Source: Auraticoccus monumenti (GTDB lineage Bacteria > Actinomycetota > Actinomycetes > Propionibacteriales > Propionibacteriaceae). Taken from it: a DNA stretch of 64,000 nucleotides. Within the stretch, counting starts at the first letter, position 1. Each line of letters starts with the position of its first letter. The notes beneath the pieces are model-generated. The model was not told where the DNA came from. It saw nothing but the letters and a program-made list of their open reading frames with translations, and did no database searches. The stretch lies in assembly GCF_900101785.1 (NCBI RefSeq), contig NZ_LT629688.1, positions 3,968,001 to 4,032,000 on the forward strand, in the 5' to 3' direction. A program made the translations under genes and the position numbers. Positions 54,044 through 62,977 of the stretch are shown in pieces.

Positions 54044-54748
54044 CTAGGGCTCGTGGACGTCGGTCAGCGCGACGAGCTGACCGGTGGTGACGAGCTCGGT
54101 GGCCAGGTCGACCAGCTTGCGGTTGGTGGTCTGCGACAGCCGTTGCAGCAGCGCGAACGAGGCCGCCGGCGTCAACCGGTACCGCTCCATCAGCACACCC
54201 TCGGCCTGACCGATGACGGTGCGGGTGATCAGCGCGGTCTCCCGGTGCGCGATGGCCCGACCGGTCCACACCGCGACCCCGACGTGCGTCGCCAGGGCGT
54301 TCGCCACGGCGATGTCGTCGCTGTCGAAGACCTGCGGGTACCGGCCGTAGAGGTTCAGCGACCCGAAGGACCCCTCGTCGCTGAACAGGAGCAGCGACAG
54401 CATGGCGCTCACCCCCAGCCGCTCGTGCACCGTCGGAGCCCACAGCGGCCACCGGGGATCGGAGGTCAGGTCGTCGGCCACCACGGTCCTCTGCAGCCGG
54501 ATCGAGTCCAGGCAGGGTCCTTCACCCAGCTCGTACTGCAGCTGGTCCCCGGCGAGCACGACGTGGTCGGTGGCCGCTGCGGTCCTGACCGAGCCCTTCT
54601 CCACCACGGTGATCCCCGCGTGGGCGCAGCCCGCCACCAGGTCGACCGCCGCCTCCACCGCTCGCTGCAGACGTGCTGCCTCGTCCGAGCGGTGGCTGAT
54701 GTCCCGCACCCGCTCGGCCAGGACCTGCACCAGAGAGTGATCTGGCAC
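54044..54748 (-). CDS. GAF-ANTAR domain regulator (RNA-binding antiterminator type)
   Basis: A 234-residue two-domain protein. Residues about 20-165 resemble a GAF domain (VVEKGSVRTAAATDHVVLAG, GSFGSLNLYG). From about 175 an ANTAR domain has the helical pattern IGQAEGVLMERYRLTPAASF followed by QTTNRKLVDLATELV. ANTAR domains bind paired RNA hairpins to block termination. The GTG at 54748 was chosen for the GGGGGT six bases upstream; the GTG at 54754 is an alternative. Stimulus unknown. Confidence 0.85.
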   Translation of the reverse strand: MPDHSLVQVLAERVRDISHRSDEAARLQRAVEAAVDLVAGCAHAGITVVEKGSVRTAAATDHVVLAGDQLQYELGEGPCLDSIRLQRTVVADDLTSDPRWPLWAPTVHERLGVSAMLSLLLFSDEGSFGSLNLYGRYPQVFDSDDIAVANALATHVGVAVWTGRAIAHRETALITRTVIGQAEGVLMERYRLTPAASFALLQRLSQTTNRKLVDLATELVTTGQLVALTDVHEP

Positions 54749-54754
54749 GCGCAC

Positions 54755-55167
54755 ACCCCCGTGGGCGTCGGCAGCAAGAGATGGGCCGCTGTCTGACCCG
54801 TAGCCGCACCAGACCCTCAGGGGACCGAGTCGACACGTTGCTGCGGCCAACGTAACAGCAGACGTGGCACTGTCCTCCAAGCGAAGAGGGCGCACTGGAC
54901 GCGGCAGACCGCGGTCTCCTCCGCGGCGTCGAGGTCCGGGTCGTGATCCACGCTCCCGGGCGCCCGTGCGGCTCCGGTGGGGGACGCCTCCAGGATCCTC
55001 GCGGGGCTTCGCCCACGGCGCCTCGGACGCGTGCAGGACGTCGACCCGTCCGGCTCGGTCAGGCCTCCGTGCCGAGGATTTGGTGGGCGCCCGGAGGCGA
55101 CCTAATATCTGCGCATCGGCGCGTCGGGGGCGCTGCACGTACGAGCCCGCACCCCCAGGAGAACCCG
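54755..55167. other. 413-bp divergent intergenic region
   Basis: Lies between the ANTAR and first CAP genes. It contains a sigma-A-type promoter (55080-55108) toward the CAP gene. I see nothing else convincing; long frames through it lack signals. Confidence 0.6.
55080..55108 (+). promoter_or_regulatory. Sigma-A-like promoter of the first CAP gene
   Basis: TTGGTG (-35), 17-base spacer, TAATAT (-10), the most canonical promoter in the window, about 60 bases before the ATG. Confidence 0.75.
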
Positions 55168-55671
55168 ATGAGCCCCCTCCCCACGAACGTCGCCGCCCCG
55201 CGCACCGCCTCGGCGCGCTGGCTCGCCCGCCTCGTCGCCCTCGCCGCCGCGCTGGTGCTGTCGGTCACGATCGCCCCGGCCCCCGCGGCCCAGGCCATCG
55301 GCGCCAGCACGCTGGAGCAGGAGGTCCGCACCCAGGCCAACCGGGAGCGCAGCAAGCGCGACCTGGCCAGGGTCGAGCACTCGGCCTGCCTGGACCGCTT
55401 CGCCGAGGCGCAGGCGCGCGCCATGGCCAAGAAGCGCTCGATGTTCCACCAGCCGCTGAAGCCGGTGCTGGACGGCTGCAAGCTCTCCCTGGTCGGGGAG
55501 AACGTGGCCTACGGCTTCAGCAGCGGCACCTCGGTGACCAAGGCGTGGATGAACTCCCCCGGTCACCGGGCCAACCTGCTCAACCCGAAGTTCCGCAGCA
55601 TCGGCGTCGGTGCCTACAAGGACAGCAAGGGCACCTGGTACATCGCGCAGGTCCTCGGCCGCTCGCGCTGA
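55168..55671 (+). CDS. Secreted CAP/SCP domain protein, copy 1
   Basis: A 167-residue secreted protein with a signal peptide (about 1-43, ending AAQAIG). It has a compact CAP fold with HSACLDRFAEAQARAMAKK, VGENVAYGF, WMNSPGHRANLLNP, and ending YIAQVLG. The CAP His/Glu cavity residues are visible (GENVAYGF and SPGHRANLL). AGGAGAACCCG precedes the ATG. Bacterial CAP proteins are mostly of unknown activity; some bind wall lipids or metals. Confidence 0.9.
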   Translation: MSPLPTNVAAPRTASARWLARLVALAAALVLSVTIAPAPAAQAIGASTLEQEVRTQANRERSKRDLARVEHSACLDRFAEAQARAMAKKRSMFHQPLKPVLDGCKLSLVGENVAYGFSSGTSVTKAWMNSPGHRANLLNPKFRSIGVGAYKDSKGTWYIAQVLGRSR

Positions 55672-55799
55672 GCCGCACCCGGAGCCGCCCCCGCGTGAGC
55701 CGTCGCCGACCGGGTACGACCCTGGTGCAGGACACGGCTGCGGGGGAGCCCCGACCGACGCACCCGGACCGGGTGCGCACCAGTGGAGGAGCAACCGTC

Positions 55800-56267
55800 A
55801 TGCTGAAGAACCGTCTCACCCGTGCGGCCGCCGTGGTGGCGGCCACCACCACCCTGGGTCTCGTCGCACCGGTGACGAGCGCCCAGGCCGCGGTGACCCC
55901 GTCCGCCTACGCGCTCGAGGCCCGGACGCAGACCAACGCCGAGCGCACCGAGCGCAGCGTGGCCACGCTCTCCTACAGCTCCTGCCTGCGCACCTACTCG
56001 ACCCGTCAGGCCAGGGCCATGGCCGCGGCCAAGCGGATGCACCACCAGGACCTGCGCCCGATCCTGTCCGCCTGCGGGCTCTCCCGCGTCGGGGAGAACG
56101 TGGCTGTGGGGTACCCCTCCGGCAAGGCCACGGTCGTCGGCTGGATGGCCTCCAGCGGTCACCGGGCCAACATCCTCGACCCCACCTTCACGCAGGGCGT
56201 GGTGTCCGCCGCCCAGGACTCCTCGGGCCGCTGGTACGTCGCGCAGGTCTTCGGCACGCCCCGCTGA
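55800..56267 (+). CDS. Secreted CAP/SCP domain protein, copy 2
   Basis: A 155-residue paralogue of the preceding gene, with its own signal peptide (about 1-30, ending SAQA). It keeps SSCLRTYSTRQARAMAAAKR, VGENVAVGY, and SSGHRANILDPTF in the same order. GGAGGAGCAACC precedes the ATG at 55800. The two genes are 128 bp apart and probably arose by tandem duplication; sequence divergence is substantial. Confidence 0.9.
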   Translation: MLKNRLTRAAAVVAATTTLGLVAPVTSAQAAVTPSAYALEARTQTNAERTERSVATLSYSSCLRTYSTRQARAMAAAKRMHHQDLRPILSACGLSRVGENVAVGYPSGKATVVGWMASSGHRANILDPTFTQGVVSAAQDSSGRWYVAQVFGTPR

Positions 56268-56431
56268 GCGGAGGACGTCGGCCCTCCCGGCCACCTGAGC
56301 ACCGCTCCGGGCACCGCGGGGTTCTCACCCGGCCCCCGAGCAGGTCCTGCAGCGTCCGCGAGGTGGCAGCAGCCGGGGTCGTGCCGAGCCCGGGGGCTGA
56401 CAGGGCCCTCCCGCACCGTCCGGAAGCGTCC

Positions 56432-56437
56432 TAGGTT
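56432..56437 (+). promoter_or_regulatory. Leaderless -10 box before the small ORF at 56444
   Basis: TAGGTT ends exactly six bases before an ATG, the same architecture as neighbouring leaderless genes. Confidence 0.4.
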
Positions 56438-56443
56438 CGCGGC

Positions 56444-56617
56444 ATGAGCCAGCTGACGGATGCGCCCGAGGCGCCCCTGCACGGTCCGCGTGAGTCCCGG
56501 AGCCGACGGCAGCAGCCCCTCGCCGGTCACCGCCGACCTCTGATCCACCCAGGCACGGACGCCCCACCCACGACCGGCGGCGCACCTCGCCCGAGGTCGG
56601 CAGGGGCGGGCTCGTGA
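56444..56617 (+). CDS. Possible 57-aa leader protein of the F420 reductase-like gene
   Basis: A short frame beginning MSQLTDAPEAPLHGPRESRS. It starts six bases after a TAGGTT box, and its stop overlaps the next start (GTGA). Pro/Arg-rich and without homology, so it could be a leader peptide coupling translation, or an accident of GC-rich sequence. Low confidence. Confidence 0.3.
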   Translation: MSQLTDAPEAPLHGPRESRSRRQQPLAGHRRPLIHPGTDAPPTTGGAPRPRSAGAGS

Positions 56618-57306
56618 GCACCATCGGCATCATCGGGGCCGGGCAGGCAGGCAGCACCCTCGCCCGTGCGGTGATCACGTCGGGGTACGACGTGGTGATC
56701 GCCAACTCGCGCGGACCGGAGACGCTGGCGTCGCTCGTGGCCGCGCTGGGCCCACGGGCCCGGGCGGCGACGCCGGCGGAGGCGGCGAGCGCGGCCGACC
56801 TCGTGGTGCTCGCCTTCCCCTACCGGCCGACCGACCGGCTGCCGACGACGCAGCTGGCCGGGAAGGTCGTGCTCGACAACAACAACTACATGCCCTGGCG
56901 GGACGGGATCTACCCCGAGGTCGTCGCCGGCCGGAAGACCGTCCACGAGCTGCGCCAGGAGCAGCTGCCGGAGGCGAAGGTGGTCAAGGCCTTCACCCAC
57001 GTCCAGTTCCACGCGCGGTCCGAGATCCGCGTCCCGGACGACGAGCTCCCGGCGGTGGTCCGGCTCGCCCGGCCGGCCGGGGCCCCGGACCGGAAGGCGC
57101 TGGTCGTCTCCAGCGACTTCCCCGAGGCGGTGGAGGCCGTCACGCGCCTCTACGACGACCTGGGTTTCGACGCCGTGGACAACAGCCCACTCAGCGAGTC
57201 CTGGCGCAGCGGGCCCGGCACGCCGATGTGGCCCCACCACGTCGACGGCCAGAGCCGCGAGGAGCTCGTCCGGAACCTGCAGCGGGCCGAGCGCCTGCCG
57301 CGCTGA
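56614..57306 (+). CDS. NADPH-dependent F420 reductase-like protein
   Basis: A 230-residue Rossmann protein starting STIGIIGAGQAGSTLARAV, similar to the NADP-F420 oxidoreductase family. It has IANSRGPETL and DLVVLAFPYRP segments, and DNNNYMPWRDG in the region that in relatives contacts substrate. Cofactor F420 use is inferred from the family; the family also contains NADP-only members. Confidence 0.82.
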   Translation: MSTIGIIGAGQAGSTLARAVITSGYDVVIANSRGPETLASLVAALGPRARAATPAEAASAADLVVLAFPYRPTDRLPTTQLAGKVVLDNNNYMPWRDGIYPEVVAGRKTVHELRQEQLPEAKVVKAFTHVQFHARSEIRVPDDELPAVVRLARPAGAPDRKALVVSSDFPEAVEAVTRLYDDLGFDAVDNSPLSESWRSGPGTPMWPHHVDGQSREELVRNLQRAERLPR

Positions 57307-57330
57307 GGTCGTCGGCTCGCCCCCGACGGT

Positions 57331-60264
57331 CTAGCCCTCGTCCCAGAAGACCCGGTCGACCACTGCCCGGGCGCGTCGGGCCACCCGTCCGTAGCGCTCC
57401 AGCAGGTGGGAGCCCCCGTGCGCACCGTGCCCGAGCAGCTCGGCCACCGCGGCCAGCTCCACCGGGTCGGTCGGGAAGGAGTCCGAGGCCTTGCCCCGGA
57501 CCAGCATCACCGTGTTGCGGACCCGGCTGGCCAGCACCCAGGCCTCCTCCAGCGCGGCCGCGTCGTCGGCGTCGAGCAGCCCGTGCTCGCGGGCGGACCG
57601 CAGCGCCGGCAGGGTCTGCGTGGTCCGCAGCTCCGGCACCTCGGCGGCGTGGTCGAGCTGGAGCAGCTGGACGGTCCACTCCACGTCGCTCAGCCCCCCG
57701 GGACCCAGCTTGGTGTGCCGGGACGGGTCGGCCCCGCGCGGCAGCCGCTCGGACTCCATCCGGGCCTTGAGCCGACGGATCTCGCGCCGCTGGGTCTCGC
57801 TCAGCCCGCCCTCGGGCCAGCGCAGCCGCTCCACCACGTCCAGCACCGCCTGCGCCAGCTCGACGTCCCCCGCCCCGACGGTGGCCCGGATCAGGGCCTG
57901 GGACTCCCAGGTGGAGGACCAGCGCTGGTAGTAGCTGCGGTAGGAGCCCAGGCTGCGCAGCATCGGCCCGCCCTTGCCCTCGGGCCGCAGGTCGGCGTCG
58001 ATGGGTAGCGCCGGGTCCGGCCCGGGTCGTGACATCAGCGCCCGCAGCCGGGTGATCGCGGCGCTGGCGGCGGTGCGCTGCTCCGGCTCCAGGTCGTCGG
58101 CCACCACGAACATCGCGTCGGCGTCGGAGGCGTAGGACATCTCCTGCCCACCCCAGCGCCCCATCGAGACCAGCGCGATCGGGACGTCGGTGGTGCCGGT
58201 GTCGCGCCGCACCGCCTCCAGCGCCGCCTCGATGGTCGCGGTGCTGATGTCGGTCACCGCCTGACCCACCTGCTCGACGTCCACCAGCCCCAGCACGTCC
58301 GCCGCAGCCACCCGGAACAGCTCGCGGCGGCGGACCGAGCGGATCGCGGTGACGGCCTTCTCCGGGTCGGCGTGACGACGTCCCGAGGCGCGGGCGGCCT
58401 CGCAGAGCTGGGCGTGGGTGCGCGGCACCAGGTCCTCGGTCTTGGCCAGCAGCTGCACCGCCTCCGGCGAGCGGCGCAGCAGCTCCACCGCGTAGCGCGA
58501 GGACGCCAGGATGCGGGCCAGCCGCTGGGCCATCGCCCCCTCGTCCCGGAGCGCCCGCAGGTACCACGACGTCGACCCCAGCGCCTGGGAGACCTGGGCG
58601 AAGGCCCTCAGCCCGTGGTCGGGGTTGGGGGCCTCGGCGAACCAGCCCATCATGGCCGGGAGCAGCTGGCGCTGGATGCCGGCCGAGCGGCTCATCCCGG
58701 TGCTCAGCGCGCCGATGTGGGCCAGCGCCCCCTCGGTGTCGGTGAAACCCAGGGCCCGCAGCCAGTCCCGCGCCGCACCCGTGGTGAGCGCCAGCCGCTC
58801 GGACGGGATCCGGGCCACCGCCTCCAGCAGCGGGGAGTAGAAGAGACGGCGGTGCAGGGTGAGCACCTGCCGCGAGGTGGTCTGCCACGCCTCGGAGACG
58901 GCCTCGGCGTCGCGCAGCCCGACCGAGCGGGCCAGCCTGCGCAGGTCGGCCTGGTCGGTGGGCAGCAGGTGGGTGCGGCGCAGCCGGAACAGCTGCACCC
59001 GGTGCTCCAGCAGCCGCTCGAAGCGGTAGGCCGAGGCCAGCTCCGCCCCGTCGGTGCGTCCCACGTAGCCGCCCTCGACCAGGGCCTCCAGCCCCTCCAG
59101 GGTGGACGACGTGCGCAGGCTCTCGTCGGTGCGGCCGTGCACCAGCTGGAGCAGCTGCACCGAGAACTCGATGTCGCGCAGACCGCCCTCACCGAGCTTC
59201 ATCTCCCGGCCGCTCTCCCGCGCCGGGATCAGCTCGATCACCCGGCGCCGCATCGCCTGGGTGTCGGCCACGAAGCGCGGGGTGTCCCCCACCGACCACA
59301 CCCCCGGGTGCACCAGGGCCAGGAACTCCTCACCCAGCCCCAGGTCACCCGCGACCGGACGCGCCTTGAGCATCGCCTGGAACTCCCACGGCTTGGCCCA
59401 GCGCTCGTAGTAGCCGCGCATGCTCGACAGGGTCCGCACCAGCGGCCCTGCCCTGCCCTCGGGCCGCAGCGCGGCGTCGACCTCCCAGATGGTCCCGGCG
59501 AGGCTGTGCGCGGAGCAGATCCGGGTCATCGCCGCCGCGACCCGGGTGCCCAGGGCGAGCGCCCGGTCCACCCCGACCACCGGCTCCCCGTCCGCACCGG
59601 TGGCGGGCTCGGCGACGAAGAGGACGTCGACGTCGCTGACGTAGTTGAGCTCGTGGGCCCCGCACTTGCCGAGCCCGACCACCGCCAGCCGGACCTGCTC
59701 GCTGCCCTCGACCTCACGGCGGGCCAGGTCCAGCGCGGCCACCAGGGTGGCGTCGGCCAGGTCGGTCAGGGCACCGGCCACGTCGGGCAGCAGGGCGGCC
59801 GGGTCCTCCGCGGTGACGTCGACCGTGGCCACCCGGAGCAGCAGCCGCCGGTACGTCAGCCGGAGCGCGTTGGCCGCCCCGGCCACGTCCTCCTCCGAGC
59901 CGGTGGCCTCCGCCAGCTCCTGGCCCATCTCCTCCCGGGCGGGCAGCGTGGCCGGCCGGGTGAGGTCCTCCACCAGGTGCGGGTGCCGCTCCAGGTGCTG
60001 GCCGAGCCCCTGGCTGGTGGCCAGCACGGCCAGCAGCTGGCGGCGCAGCACCGGCTCGGCGACCAGGCGGTCCAGCAGACCGTCCACGCCGCTCCGCAGC
60101 CGCTGCACCGAGGTCAGCGCCAGGTCCGGGTCGGGGGTGAGGCCGACGGCGTCGAGCACCGGCGCGGCCTCCTGCGGCCAGTCCGCCAGCGCGGTGCGGG
60201 CGGCGTCCAGGTCGGTCAGACCGCGACGCAGCAGCGCCGTCACGCCGGTGTCCAACCTCGTCAT
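57331..60264 (-). CDS. glnE: Bifunctional glutamine synthetase adenylyltransferase/deadenylase
   Basis: A 977-residue regulator that adds or removes AMP on GlnA. It has two nucleotidyltransferase domains: the N-terminal one with GLGKCGAHELNYVSDVDVLF, the C-terminal one with MGRWGGQEMSYASDADAMF; both retain the paired Asp residues. The order glnA1-glnE-glnA2 is the same as in M. tuberculosis (Rv2220-Rv2222c). The ATG lies seven bases after TACGAT on the minus strand, so probably leaderless. Confidence 0.96.
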   Translation of the reverse strand: MTRLDTGVTALLRRGLTDLDAARTALADWPQEAAPVLDAVGLTPDPDLALTSVQRLRSGVDGLLDRLVAEPVLRRQLLAVLATSQGLGQHLERHPHLVEDLTRPATLPAREEMGQELAEATGSEEDVAGAANALRLTYRRLLLRVATVDVTAEDPAALLPDVAGALTDLADATLVAALDLARREVEGSEQVRLAVVGLGKCGAHELNYVSDVDVLFVAEPATGADGEPVVGVDRALALGTRVAAAMTRICSAHSLAGTIWEVDAALRPEGRAGPLVRTLSSMRGYYERWAKPWEFQAMLKARPVAGDLGLGEEFLALVHPGVWSVGDTPRFVADTQAMRRRVIELIPARESGREMKLGEGGLRDIEFSVQLLQLVHGRTDESLRTSSTLEGLEALVEGGYVGRTDGAELASAYRFERLLEHRVQLFRLRRTHLLPTDQADLRRLARSVGLRDAEAVSEAWQTTSRQVLTLHRRLFYSPLLEAVARIPSERLALTTGAARDWLRALGFTDTEGALAHIGALSTGMSRSAGIQRQLLPAMMGWFAEAPNPDHGLRAFAQVSQALGSTSWYLRALRDEGAMAQRLARILASSRYAVELLRRSPEAVQLLAKTEDLVPRTHAQLCEAARASGRRHADPEKAVTAIRSVRRRELFRVAAADVLGLVDVEQVGQAVTDISTATIEAALEAVRRDTGTTDVPIALVSMGRWGGQEMSYASDADAMFVVADDLEPEQRTAASAAITRLRALMSRPGPDPALPIDADLRPEGKGGPMLRSLGSYRSYYQRWSSTWESQALIRATVGAGDVELAQAVLDVVERLRWPEGGLSETQRREIRRLKARMESERLPRGADPSRHTKLGPGGLSDVEWTVQLLQLDHAAEVPELRTTQTLPALRSAREHGLLDADDAAALEEAWVLASRVRNTVMLVRGKASDSFPTDPVELAAVAELLGHGAHGGSHLLERYGRVARRARAVVDRVFWDEG

Positions 60265-60271
60265 GGCTCCG

Positions 60272-60277
60272 ATCGTA
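60272..60277 (-). promoter_or_regulatory. Leaderless -10 box of glnE
   Basis: Read on the minus strand, TACGAT ends seven bases before the ATG at 60264. Confidence 0.5.
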
Positions 60278-60292
60278 GAGGTGCGTCACCGC

Positions 60293-60298
60293 TAGCCT
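60293..60298 (+). promoter_or_regulatory. Leaderless -10 box of the maleylpyruvate isomerase-like gene
   Basis: TAGCCT ends exactly six bases before the GTG at 60305, back to back with the glnE promoter. Confidence 0.55.
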
Positions 60299-60304
60299 CG
60301 GTCC

Positions 60305-61072
60305 GTGCCCCCACCCCGACCACGACCCCGGGTCGACCTCGAGCTGGTCGCCGAGCTGCTGCGGACCTGGGCCGACTGGCTGCCCTCGGCCGACCCGAGC
60401 ACCCCCACGCCGCTGCCGGGCTGGGACGTCGGCACCCTGTCGGCCCACCTGGTGGTGGTCGGCGAGGGGCTGCTGGACGGCCTGGGCCGCCCCACCCGTG
60501 ACGCCCCGCTACCGGTGCTGGACTACGTCGCCCGCTACGCCGCCGGGGCCGGCGAGATCGACGAGCGGGCGCGGGCCCGCGCCGACGGTCCGACCGCGGC
60601 GGACCTCGCGGAGCTGGCCGCCCGGATCTCGGAGGCGGCCGCCGGGGCCGTCCCCGCCGTGGTGGCCGGTCCGCGCGGGCCGCTGCGCGGGACGGACTGG
60701 GTGGCCACGCGGCTGGTGGACGCCGTCGTGCACGCCGACGACCTCACCCGCGCGGTGCCCGGCGCCCCCGGTCCCAGCCGGAAGGCCGAGGCGGCGGCGG
60801 TGCGCCACCTGCTGGCCTGGCTGACCGCCGAGCACCCCGGGCAGACGCTGGAGGTGCGGGTCCCCCCGCACGGCGCGGTCCAGTGCGGGGTGGAGGGCAG
60901 CACCCTGGCCCACACCCGGGGCACCCCGCCCAACGTGGTGGAGTGCGCCCCGCGGACCTTCCTGCGGCTGGCCACCGGCCGGCTGGCCTGGCTGGAGGCG
61001 CGCAGCCAGGGGCTGGTCAGCGCGAGCGGGCACCGGGCTGACCTGTCGGGCTGGCTGCCGCTGCTGCGGTGA
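60305..61072 (+). CDS. Maleylpyruvate isomerase N-terminal domain / sterol carrier family protein
   Basis: A 255-residue protein of the actinobacterial DinB-like superfamily. The N-terminal helical domain has PLPGWDVGTLSAHLVVVGEG, with the His of the metal site, and WVATRLVDAVVHADDLTRAV. The C-terminal part (about 175-255) resembles a sterol-carrier module ending with GHRADLSGWLPLL. Related enzymes use mycothiol as cofactor, but the reaction is unknown here. Confidence 0.82.
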   Translation: MPPPRPRPRVDLELVAELLRTWADWLPSADPSTPTPLPGWDVGTLSAHLVVVGEGLLDGLGRPTRDAPLPVLDYVARYAAGAGEIDERARARADGPTAADLAELAARISEAAAGAVPAVVAGPRGPLRGTDWVATRLVDAVVHADDLTRAVPGAPGPSRKAEAAAVRHLLAWLTAEHPGQTLEVRVPPHGAVQCGVEGSTLAHTRGTPPNVVECAPRTFLRLATGRLAWLEARSQGLVSASGHRADLSGWLPLLR

Positions 61073-61562
61073 ACCGGCCCCACCAGCCGGAGCGGTAGCG
61101 CCGCCCGGGACGGGCCTGGGTGGAGCCGGTCCACAGCCGGTCGAACTCCGCCGGCGCCACCGGCGAGGGGACCAGCCCGAGGTCGGCACCGGCCCGCAGC
61201 GGAGCGGGCCAGTTCGGGGCCGGGGTGCGGTGCCCGTTCGGCTCGAACTCCAGCGTCCGGGTCACCACGCCGTCGGAGCGCTCGGCCAGCAGCAGGTCCC
61301 CGTCCTCGGTGCGCCCCTGGACGACCGCCAGCCGCCCGCGGTGCCAGGAGCGGTCCACCCGGGCGGCGTAGAGCAGGGTGTGCGCGGCGACGACCAGCCG
61401 CAGCCGGGCGCCCTCGGCGTCGCTGCAGGTGTAGTCGTCGTCCCAGTCGCCCAGCGAGGGCAGCGACAGCTCGAGCACCGTCAGGCTGGGCACCGTCCAG
61501 ACCACGTCCGCGCCCCGGTCGGGCACGAGCCGCAGCGGCCAGGCCAGCGGGTCGGCGGCCAC
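61017..61562 (-). CDS. Hypothetical protein
   Basis: A 181-residue beta-rich protein with AADPLAWPLRLVPDRGADVV, an acidic DDDYTCSDAEGARLRL stretch and repeated TRTLEFEPNGHR-type strands. No domain recognised. It lies 44 bases downstream of the GlnA2-type gene on the same strand, suggesting one operon. Its last 56 bases overlap the opposite-strand gene end. Function unknown. Confidence 0.65.
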   Translation of the reverse strand: MAADPLAWPLRLVPDRGADVVWTVPSLTVLELSLPSLGDWDDDYTCSDAEGARLRLVVAAHTLLYAARVDRSWHRGRLAVVQGRTEDGDLLLAERSDGVVTRTLEFEPNGHRTPAPNWPAPLRAGADLGLVPSPVAPAEFDRLWTGSTQARPGRRYRSGWWGRFTAAAAASPTGQPGARSR

Positions 61563-61606
61563 CGCTCAGCGTCCGGGGAGGAGCGGTGCCGGCGCACCGT
61601 CGGGCG

Positions 61607-62947
61607 TCACATCACCGGGAGCATGGTGGAGAGCTCCCACGGCGTGACCTGCGCGCGGTAGGAGTCGAACTCGGCCCGCTTGTTGCGCAGGAAGTAGTCG
61701 AAGACGTGCTCGCCCAGGGTCTCGGCCACCAGCTCCGAGCCCTCCATCACCCGCACGGCCTCGTCGAGGTTGCGCGGCAGCGGCGCGATGCCCAGCGCCC
61801 GGCGCTCGCGCTCGGTCAGCGACCAGACGTCGTCGGCGGACTCCTCGGGCAGCTCCATCCCCTTGGCGATCCCGTCCAGACCGGCGCTGAGCACCACCGC
61901 GTAGGCCAGGTAGGGGTTGGCGGCGGAGTCGATCGAGCGGATCTCCACACGCGCCGAGGAGCTCTTGCTCGGCTTGTACATCGGCACCCGCACCAGCGCG
62001 GAGCGGTTGTTGCGGCCCCAGCAGACGTAGCTCGGGGCCTCCCCGCCGCCGGCCAGCCGCTTGTAGGAGTTCACCCACTGGTTGGTCACCGCGGAGATCT
62101 CCGCCCCGTGGTGCAGCACCCCGGCGATGAACTGCCGGGCCGTCGCGGAGAGGTGGTACTCGTCGGAGGCGTCGTAGAAGGCGTTGGCGTCGCCCTCGAA
62201 GAGCGAGACGTGGGTGTGCATGCCCGAGCCGGCCTGGCCGCTGAAGGGCTTGGGCATGAAGGAGGCGCGCATCCCCTCGCTCATGGCGACCTCCTTGATC
62301 ACCACCCGGAAGGTCATGATGTTGTCGGCCATGGTGAGCGCGTCGGCGTAGCGCAGGTCGATCTCCTGCTGACCGGGGGCGTGCTCGTGGTGGGAGAACT
62401 CCACCGAGATGCCCATCTGCTCCAGCATGGTGATGGCCCGGCGGCGGAAGTCGCTGCTGGCCCCGTGCGGGGTGTGGTCGAAGTAGCCCGAGGAGTCGAT
62501 CGGGACCGGCGGCTGGCCCGGGGCCAGCGGCCCGTCCTCGAAGAGGAAGAACTCCACCTCGGGGTGGGTGTAGAAGGTGAACCCCTGGTCGGCGGCCTTG
62601 TCCAGCGCCCGCTTGAGCACGAACCGCGGGTCGGCGTAGGAGGGCGAGCCGTCGGGGAGGCGGATGTCGCAGAACATCCGGCCGGTCCCCTGCACCTGGT
62701 CCCGCCACGGCAGCAGCTGGAAGGTCGAGGGGTCGGGGTGGGCCACCATGTCGGACTCCTGGATCCGGGCGAAGCCCTCGATCGCGGAGCCGTCGAAGCC
62801 GATGCCCTCGCTGAAGGCGCCCTCGAGCTCGGCGGGGGCGATCGCCACCGACTTGAGGAATCCCAGCACGTCGGTGAACCACAGCCGGACGAAGCGGACG
62901 TCGCGCTCCTCGATGGTGCGCAACACGAACTCCGTCTGCTTGTCCAT
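61607..62947 (-). CDS. Glutamine synthetase type I, GlnA2-type
   Basis: A 446-residue glutamine synthetase-fold protein with FDGSAIEGFARIQESDM, GSGMHTHVSLFEG and NRSALVRVPMY. In the loop where GlnA1 has the adenylylation Tyr, this protein reads DDVWSLTERER with no Tyr, so it should escape GlnE. The product is probably a GlnA2-like or a gamma-glutamyl-amine ligase. The ATG at 62947 lies six bases after CAGACT on the minus strand, 30 bp from the divergent nadE start. Confidence 0.9.
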   Translation of the reverse strand: MDKQTEFVLRTIEERDVRFVRLWFTDVLGFLKSVAIAPAELEGAFSEGIGFDGSAIEGFARIQESDMVAHPDPSTFQLLPWRDQVQGTGRMFCDIRLPDGSPSYADPRFVLKRALDKAADQGFTFYTHPEVEFFLFEDGPLAPGQPPVPIDSSGYFDHTPHGASSDFRRRAITMLEQMGISVEFSHHEHAPGQQEIDLRYADALTMADNIMTFRVVIKEVAMSEGMRASFMPKPFSGQAGSGMHTHVSLFEGDANAFYDASDEYHLSATARQFIAGVLHHGAEISAVTNQWVNSYKRLAGGGEAPSYVCWGRNNRSALVRVPMYKPSKSSSARVEIRSIDSAANPYLAYAVVLSAGLDGIAKGMELPEESADDVWSLTERERRALGIAPLPRNLDEAVRVMEGSELVAETLGEHVFDYFLRNKRAEFDSYRAQVTPWELSTMLPVM

Positions 62948-62965
62948 GGCGACAGTCTGCCTGAC

Positions 62966-62971
62966 TAGTCT
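62966..62971 (+). promoter_or_regulatory. Leaderless -10 box of nadE
   Basis: TAGTCT ends exactly six bases before the GTG at 62978. Confidence 0.55.
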
Positions 62972-62977
62972 GAGCGC

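Noticed and set aside
57191-58888. A minus-strand frame inside glnE with about 565 codons
   Set aside because: Out of frame with the clearly conserved glnE protein and Ala/Gly/Arg-rich; a shadow frame.
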